Of a stretch of 64,000 nucleotides of DNA, positions 58,331 through 64,000 are shown piece by piece. The DNA is from Gnetum montanum (Eukaryota; Streptophyta; Gnetopsida; Gnetales; Gnetaceae). The notes beneath the pieces were generated by a model. It searched no databases, was not told the DNA's origin, and saw only the letters and a program-made list of their open reading frames with translations. How positions within the stretch are numbered: the stretch's first letter is position 1; the number at the start of each line of letters is the position of its first letter. The stretch is from contig MNCI01005798.1 of assembly GCA_015680685.1 (NCBI GenBank), positions 25,564 through 89,563 of the forward strand. The letters run 5' to 3'. The translations under genes and the position numbers were made by a program.

Positions 58331-59120
58331 CTGCATTGTAATGCTAACTCATGTTGTTTCTGATTAGATCAAGGCTAGCAACCTTCCTAAAAAAGGATCT
58401 GATCCAGGAAGTCTACTCATCTTTCTATAGATTGCTAGACAAGAGCCAATAAAGGCTCTTCTTGACTCTAGTTTTGGAGTTAACCTCATCTCCCATGATA
58501 TATACAAAGCCTAGAACCTACCACCTCTTAAGAAGAGCAATATTCATTTAGAATTAGCAGATCAGTCAATTACTGTTCCCTTGGGATTAGGAGAGGATGT
58601 TATGATCATATTCTATGGGTGGTCCTATCTTTCTTGCAAAAGTAACTTTCCCATCATTATTGGAATGACTTGGTTAAGAACGGTCGATGTGCGAATGGGT
58701 ATAAGGGACCTATCTCTCAAAATTTCTAAGGAGAATGAGTTAGGAAAATTTGAGAAGAAGCTTATTCCATGCATTATGTATAGTGACAACGGGTGCAATT
58801 GCATGAAAAAGAGTTGGTCAATCAAAAGCACATACATTAAGGCATGAAATCAGTGTGGACAAGAAATTAATATTAAATGGTGTATGTATGCAGTAGCCAC
58901 AAACTAGGAGGGCACCTAGTGGCTAATAGCTAATTCAAATAGTAGCACAATATGCATGGAACCAACTGAGAGCTTAACTTGTGGATATGTAGAAGGCATG
59001 GAAAAAATTGAAAAAGTCCATTCCCAACTCTCTAATACAGATGATAATAACTGTTGAGGAGAGTTGGAGATCCCTGATCACTTTAAGTAGGAGCCCTTAG
59101 AACTAAAAACTTTACCAGTT
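58331..59120 (+). pseudogene. Element D protease and linker
   Basis: Protease blocks are ALLDSSFGVNLISHDIY (Asp present, but Asp-Ser-Ser in place of Asp-Ser-Gly), NIHLELADQSITVPLG and NFPIIIGMTWLRTVD. The open part is 58581-58847. After it a linker leads to RT. Its active Asp is better kept than in C (His) or H (Asn). Confidence 0.82.
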
Positions 59121-60570
59121 AGGATGGAGCATACATTTTTAAAGAATGGTGAACTAGTCATCATTAATGTCAAACTTGCTCTTGAACAAAAAGAAAATTT
59201 GTTGAAAGTGGTGAATAAATGGTCAAAAACCTTTTCTTGGTCATCTTTAGAGCTAACAGGAATCAATCTAAGGATATGCCAACACCGCATCTACACTAAC
59301 CTAACCATGAAGCCTAGAAGGCAATTGTAGAGGTGGCTAAATGCCAAATTGAAGCAAATCGTTAAGGAGAAGATAGAGTAACTCCTCAAGGTAGGGTTTA
59401 TCTATCCAATTCAAGATAGTGAGTGGGTTAGCCCACTCATAATTGTACTAAAGAAGGATGGTAAATGGTGGGTTTGCATTGACTTTAGGTTATTAAATAT
59501 GCCAACATTTAAGGATCACTTTTATTTACTTTTTGTGGATAAAGTATTAGATACCATATCTAGGCATTGTTATTATAGTTTTTTGGATGGTTATAGTGGC
59601 TATAACCAAATCCAAATTGCACTAGAAGACTAGGCCAAGACAACATTCACAAGTCCTTGGGGGAATTTTGCATACTGTAAGATGCCATTTGGCCTATGCA
59701 ATGCCCCTGCAACATTTCAATGCTTAGTCCTTAGTATCTTTCAACTATAGATTGGTAGTGGTGTTGAAGTCTTCATGGATGACTTCTTCACCTATGGAGC
59801 TACCTTTGAGAAAGCCTTGGATCAACTTGAGTAAGTATTGAAAAGATGTATTAAGATAAAGCTATAGCTTAATTGGCAAAAGAGCCACCTCATGGTCCAA
59901 GAAGGCATTGTGCTAGGGCACCGAATTTCATAAAAAGGGATTGAGGTAGATTCAAAAAAGATAAGGGTCATAGAAGGAATAACATGCTAACTAGAGATTG
60001 TTAAAGATGTTCAGTCCTTCCTTGGACACACCAGTTACTACCAGTGCTTTATCAAAAATTTCTCTAAGATTGCAAAGCCATTGGTAGAACTTACAGAGAA
60101 AGATGCACCTTTCATTTAGACCAAGGAATTTGAAAATGCATTCCAATAATTAAAAGAGAAACTCATAGAAACACCAATCCTATGAGCACCAAATTGGTCC
60201 AAACCATTCTATATCATGATAGACACATCTAACTATGCTTTGGGAGTAGTGCTCATGTAGATGGATAATAAGAAACATCCATATTATATCCACTGGACGA
60301 GTCAAAGCATTATGGAAGCATAATTAAATTACACCACCACCAAGAAGGAATTAATGGTGGTGGTGTATGAACTAGAAAAGTTTAGACATTATTTGCTAGG
60401 TTACAAAGTATTTATACATATAGACCATAGTGGAATTCGCTTATGAATAAGCCAATGGTGAGCCCTCATGTTATATGGTGTTTTGTGATCTTTCGGGAAT
60501 TCAATCTTACTATAGTAGATTGAAAAGGGACTAAGAATGTGGTCGTTGATCATCTTTCTCATTTAAGATG
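59121..60570 (+). pseudogene. Element D reverse transcriptase and RNase H
   Basis: RT shows WVSPLIIVLKKDGKWWVCID, FLDGYSGYNQIQIALE, KMPFGLCNAPATFQ and the catalytic VEVFMDDFFTYG. Then come VQEGIVLGHRIS and GIEVDSKKIRVIEG. RNase H follows (DTSNYALGVVL, ELEKFRHYLLGYKVF). About ten stop codons lie in frame (for example 59329, 59380, 59633), but hardly any frameshift until 60450. The FMDD form of the RT box is typical of Athila elements. Confidence 0.88.
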
Positions 60571-61805
60571 GAATAACAAAGAGGAGGAGAGTCGTCTTTG
60601 TGATCAGTTTCTAGATGAACTCCTCTTTATTAGAGTGATAAATGAACAAATGCCTAAGAAAGCAATATGGTATAATGGCATCCTCACATATCTTCTCACT
60701 CAAGAGATGCCATAAGACTTGGATTTTAGGAAAAAGCAACAATTTCTTCATCGAGTCAAATACTTCATGGAAATTAATGGACACCTTTACAAGGTGTGTG
60801 CTGATGGCTTGACCCATTGGTGTGTCCCTGATGAAAATCAACTATATGTTTCATAGGATGCTCATGAAGGAACTTGTGAAGGCCACTATGTAGGGAGATG
60901 CAAGACCATAAAAATCCTGATGGTAGGATAATCTTGGCCCATAATCTTTAGGGATGCCCACTAATTTGTCAAGTCTTGTGAATGTTGTCAACTTGATGGG
61001 GGGATGACTACTCATATGGAAGGTCCTCAACAGTGGATTCAACCACTAAAACCTTTCAACATATGGGGCATTGACTTCATGGATCCCATCACATCCATGT
61101 CTAATGGGAAAGTGTATATTATAGTAGCAATTGACTATTGCACAAAATAGGCTAAAGCAGTAGTCATTGCAGATTGCACATCATCCACTACTGCCAGATA
61201 ATGGAACTTATTTCATAGGTACCACATTTGGAAAATTAATCGGTAAAACATAAATTAACAAACCTTAGCACCCCCAAGCCAATGGTCAAGCAGAGGTAAC
61301 CAATCAAGATATTACAAAAATATTAACATGAACCATTAGAAAATATAGGAACGATTGGAGCACAAAACTTAATGATGCTCTTTGGGATTACCGATCAACT
61401 TGGAAACTTCCTATTAGATATTCTTCTTCTAAGTTAGTGTATAGGAAACTTCCAACACTCCCAATTCAATCTGAGCTCCGTACACTCTCAACAACCTATG
61501 AACTAAACCTTGATCTAAGTTTAGCACAAAAGGAAAGATTGATTAATTTGAATGTGCTAGATGAAAATTGCTTAGTGGCCCTATCTTTGAATGAGGTGAA
61601 TAAGGCATTCAATAAGCAATGCCATGACCTTAGAATTAGGAAAGTAAAGTTTCAACCAGGAGATAAGGTCCTCTACTGGAACCCCACACATATACCTCAA
61701 AAGGAAAAATTTAAAACATTATGGGAGAGACCTTATATAATATATCAAACCTTTTTCTCTAGGGCCACGATAATTTACAAACCTAATAGTTCAAATAAAA
61801 TGTAG
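60571..61805 (+). pseudogene. Element D integrase
   Basis: The HHCC finger is recognisable (HEGTCEGHYVGR, then CECCQ). The first catalytic Asp is in WGIDFMDPI. The second is in PDNGTYFIGTTFG, reached after a frame change near 61160-61190. The Glu is in PQANGQAEVTNQDITK. The C-terminal 122 codons (61437-61805) are open and include FQPGDKVLYWNP and ERPYIIYQTF. There is no chromodomain. Confidence 0.85.
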
Positions 61806-63460
61806 TTGATCAATATCCAACAAGTAAAACCTTTCCTAGAACCAAGACTGGCCAGTGTAACTACTACCTCAACTGATGGACACCCATGTTCTATTTTTCA
61901 GGTCTCCTCCTTCCAAATTAGTCATGGGGAAGATGGCCATCCATGTTGACCAATACCATGGCCTCTTAGTTTTTCTACCTTTTTTTTGATGTTTTTGATT
62001 TTACAAATTTCTGATTTTCAAATTTTTCTAATTTTATATCATTTTTAGTACCTTTAAACTTTCTTACTTATTTTATAATTTCTTATATATTTTACTATAT
62101 TATCTTTCTTTTGTTTCTTTTGATTAAGTATCATATGTTCTCATTTTTGCTAATAAATCTGCTTTATTGTCATAGGACACAATGCTGCTGTTGCTGTTTG
62201 CTAATGATGGTTTGTGCTTAATGTGTGATTGTCGATGTCTGGGTTCTATTTTTGAATTTTGATGTTTGATGACTTTGACATGGTTTATTTTTCATGAAAT
62301 AGGTAGTGAGTCCATGTCATTCACCCATCCAATGAACTCTATGGTTTTTCTTGTTCTGAGAATTTGAGGTTCTGTTTTCATTAAAGAAACTTTTAATCAA
62401 TTAGTGACCTTGGCAGTTTTGGAATTAGGAAGGATCCAAAGGTTTGTAAAGGGTATGAATTTAAGGGGACTCAATACTCTTTGTACTCTTCTTCTTATTT
62501 TAGTGCTTGAGTGTTTTTTTGTAGACTTCTTACTATTCCATACCATTCAATGATAGGAAGACAAATAATGTCGTTGCATGTTGTGGTTCCCATCATTAAA
62601 AAAATGATGGAATTCAAAGCCCATCCCTTCGACATGAATAAGTTCTCACATGGTGTGGTTCCCACTTCAAAAGAAACAATGGGAACTCAAAGCACATCCC
62701 TTGGAAAAATAAAAGAGCTATAAGCACTAGTTATGGGACTTGAAAGACACCTATGCTTAAAGGTTTCCTCTAACTAAGTCCCCCCTCTCTCTCACCTCCT
62801 ACTTCTCTCTCCTCTTAGTGGAATGGTGGTTGTCTTATGGGGACACTCTTATGTCTTGAGAGGATAGATCAGTCTTAGAGTGGCAAAGAGAGGTCAGTGA
62901 AAGTAGAAGGCTTTAATATGTACTAAGGATGAAACTTCTTAGGTCATTTTAACCGCAATTCCACAAGGGACTTCTTATGACCTCAATTTGAAACTCCATT
63001 CCATCTTCTCTATCATCCATACATGCTAACATAACTCACCTCACTACCATGGTCTATGTTATACTCTATGTCTTAGTCTAACATATTAGGATTGTTGAGT
63101 GGATTCGTTTTGGTTGGTTCGTAACTTGTCATGATGATTAAATTGACTATGAGACCTACGAACTCCTTAGTTGAGGTTATGCAATGGCAAAAAGGACATA
63201 AGCCTACTATGGGGAGGATCCACTTGCATAGCTTTTGGCTTGATTAGTTAAGGTTCCTTATCTTTGATGTCACTACAATCTTATATTTCGTATTTTCCAT
63301 TTTGTAAACCACTTAGTACTCCTTAATCTTTTATTGCATTCATCCATCAAATTAATTTTTCTCCATTTTTTCAAATTTATGAACTTCAACACCCTCTTCT
63401 CATGATTTCATACTATTCTTGGTCTTTTAAGATTTTATTTGACCTAAATTTCATACTATT
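61806..63460 (+). other. Element D spacer after integrase
   Basis: It contains a T-rich tract (61975-62160), the TAGTCATGGGGAAGATGGCC block near 61920 and GGGGAGGATCCACTTGC near 63210, all shared with the other Athila-like copies. A local repeat of CCCATC/CACTT-type blocks (62590-62700) is seen. No gene is supported. Confidence 0.6.
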
Positions 63461-63466
63461 CTTGGT

Positions 63467-64000
63467 CAATGATGGTCAATAGCTACGTCAACGAGGCCTT
63501 GTTGATGTAGTTGACCACATTGATGAGGCCCTATCGACAAGGCCTCATTGATGTAGTGTAAAAATACTATATATACCATCGGACACTTTGGAAATTTTTG
63601 CAATTTTCTCATAACACACAAGGATTTTTGGTAATTTTTTAGAGCCCAAAACCTTCTAGAGTCCATAAATTTCAAACTGTTTGTTCAAATCACTCCATTT
63701 TTCAATATTGCACTTACTGGAGGTAAGATCTTTATCGTTGGGGCCACAAACCTTAAGGTTTCTAATATAATTTTTGAAAATTTTTTCTAAATCCCCCAAG
63801 GTTTAGTAACATTAATCATACATAAACATCAATGTATTACAAGTTAACCCTTCCAAAAATCTCCAAGATGATTTATCAATGATAAGGCATAAATAGAAAT
63901 AACAAATGAGTTAATTAAATTAGCCATAATTACAACTTAGCCAAGTGTAACTACCCTCAAGAGTTAAGGTATCCTTAGAGGATGTCAAAACACAATTGCA
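63467..64000 (+). repeat. Possible start of another LTR of this family (cut by window end)
   Basis: The TCAACGAGGCCTTGTTGATGTAG block and its mate GATGAGGCCC match the U3 of the LTR at 54842 (GGCCTTGTTGACATAGTCAA, then ATCAATGAGGCCT). A TATATATACC follows about 110 bp in. Similarity beyond the TATA region is weak, so it could be a diverged 3' LTR of D or only a shared repeat. Confidence 0.35.

Larger units (their letters stand above)
54842..64000 (+). mobile_element. Element D: Athila-like retrotransposon (3' end outside the window)
   Basis: 5' LTR, PBS, gag, protease, RT, RNase H, integrase and spacer follow in order on the plus strand. The FMDD reverse-transcriptase box and tRNA-Asp-type PBS place it with Athila. 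Decay is heavy (dozens of stops) but the order is complete. Confidence 0.88.

Noticed and set aside
1-64000. CRISPR array, tRNA or rRNA genes, bacterial operons
   Set aside because: No spaced identical repeats, cloverleaf-like sequences or rRNA blocks were recognised, and intron-bearing genes plus LTR elements mark this as plant nuclear DNA. A tRNAscan run would settle the tRNA point.

Overview
This window is plant nuclear DNA made almost entirely of nested Ty3/gypsy LTR retrotransposons of the Ogre/Tat/Athila kind, which lack a chromodomain. I see no ordinary host gene, rRNA, tRNA or CRISPR array. Intact reading frames are rare and elements sit inside elements, as in the repeat-rich intergenic DNA of a very large plant genome, possibly a gymnosperm. 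That last point is inference, because no marker in the window fixes the species.

Layout. (A) 1-5940, plus strand: the 3' part of a gypsy element, with RT, RNase H and integrase, an extra acidic ORF that has its own TATA box, a polypurine tract, and a long 3' LTR with a 60-bp U3 tandem repeat. (B) 5941-20472, minus strand: a visibly GC-richer Tat/Ogre-type element with LTR, PBS, gag, protease, RT, two RNase H domains and integrase. Its 3' LTR is not in the window, probably because A is inserted near that end. The 5 kb between B's protease and RT look like a phase-0 intron on the minus strand. Inside that interval, on the opposite strand, lies a gene of about ten exons (10394-14545) whose GT-AG introns all keep the frame. 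(E) 20473-27170, minus: an older AT-rich Athila-like element with gag and an env-position ORF but no RT or integrase, interrupted by B. (H) 27171-31205, plus: an eroded gag-protease remnant carrying a solo LTR (27525-28458) with a perfect ATCAT target duplication. (F) 31206-34824 plus 44740-about 50600, minus: an Athila-like element with gag, protease and an env-position ORF but no RT or integrase core. (C) 34825-44739, minus: a full-length Athila-like element with two LTRs, PBS and gag-pol, inserted in F's env-position ORF with target duplication attag/actag. (G) about 50693-54841, plus: the 3' part of a related element. It ends in an LTR (54842-55733) that is also the 5' LTR of (D) 54842-64000, plus: an Athila-like element with PBS, gag, protease, RT, RNase H and integrase.

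Inferred order of events: H is the oldest landing site seen. E and F lie next to or in it, C went into F, B into E, and A into B. The Athila-like copies carry many stops and indels. B's pol carries mainly nonsense substitutions in one continuous frame, so it is younger. The item most worth following up is the spliced antisense gene inside B's pol intron. I do not recognise its product.
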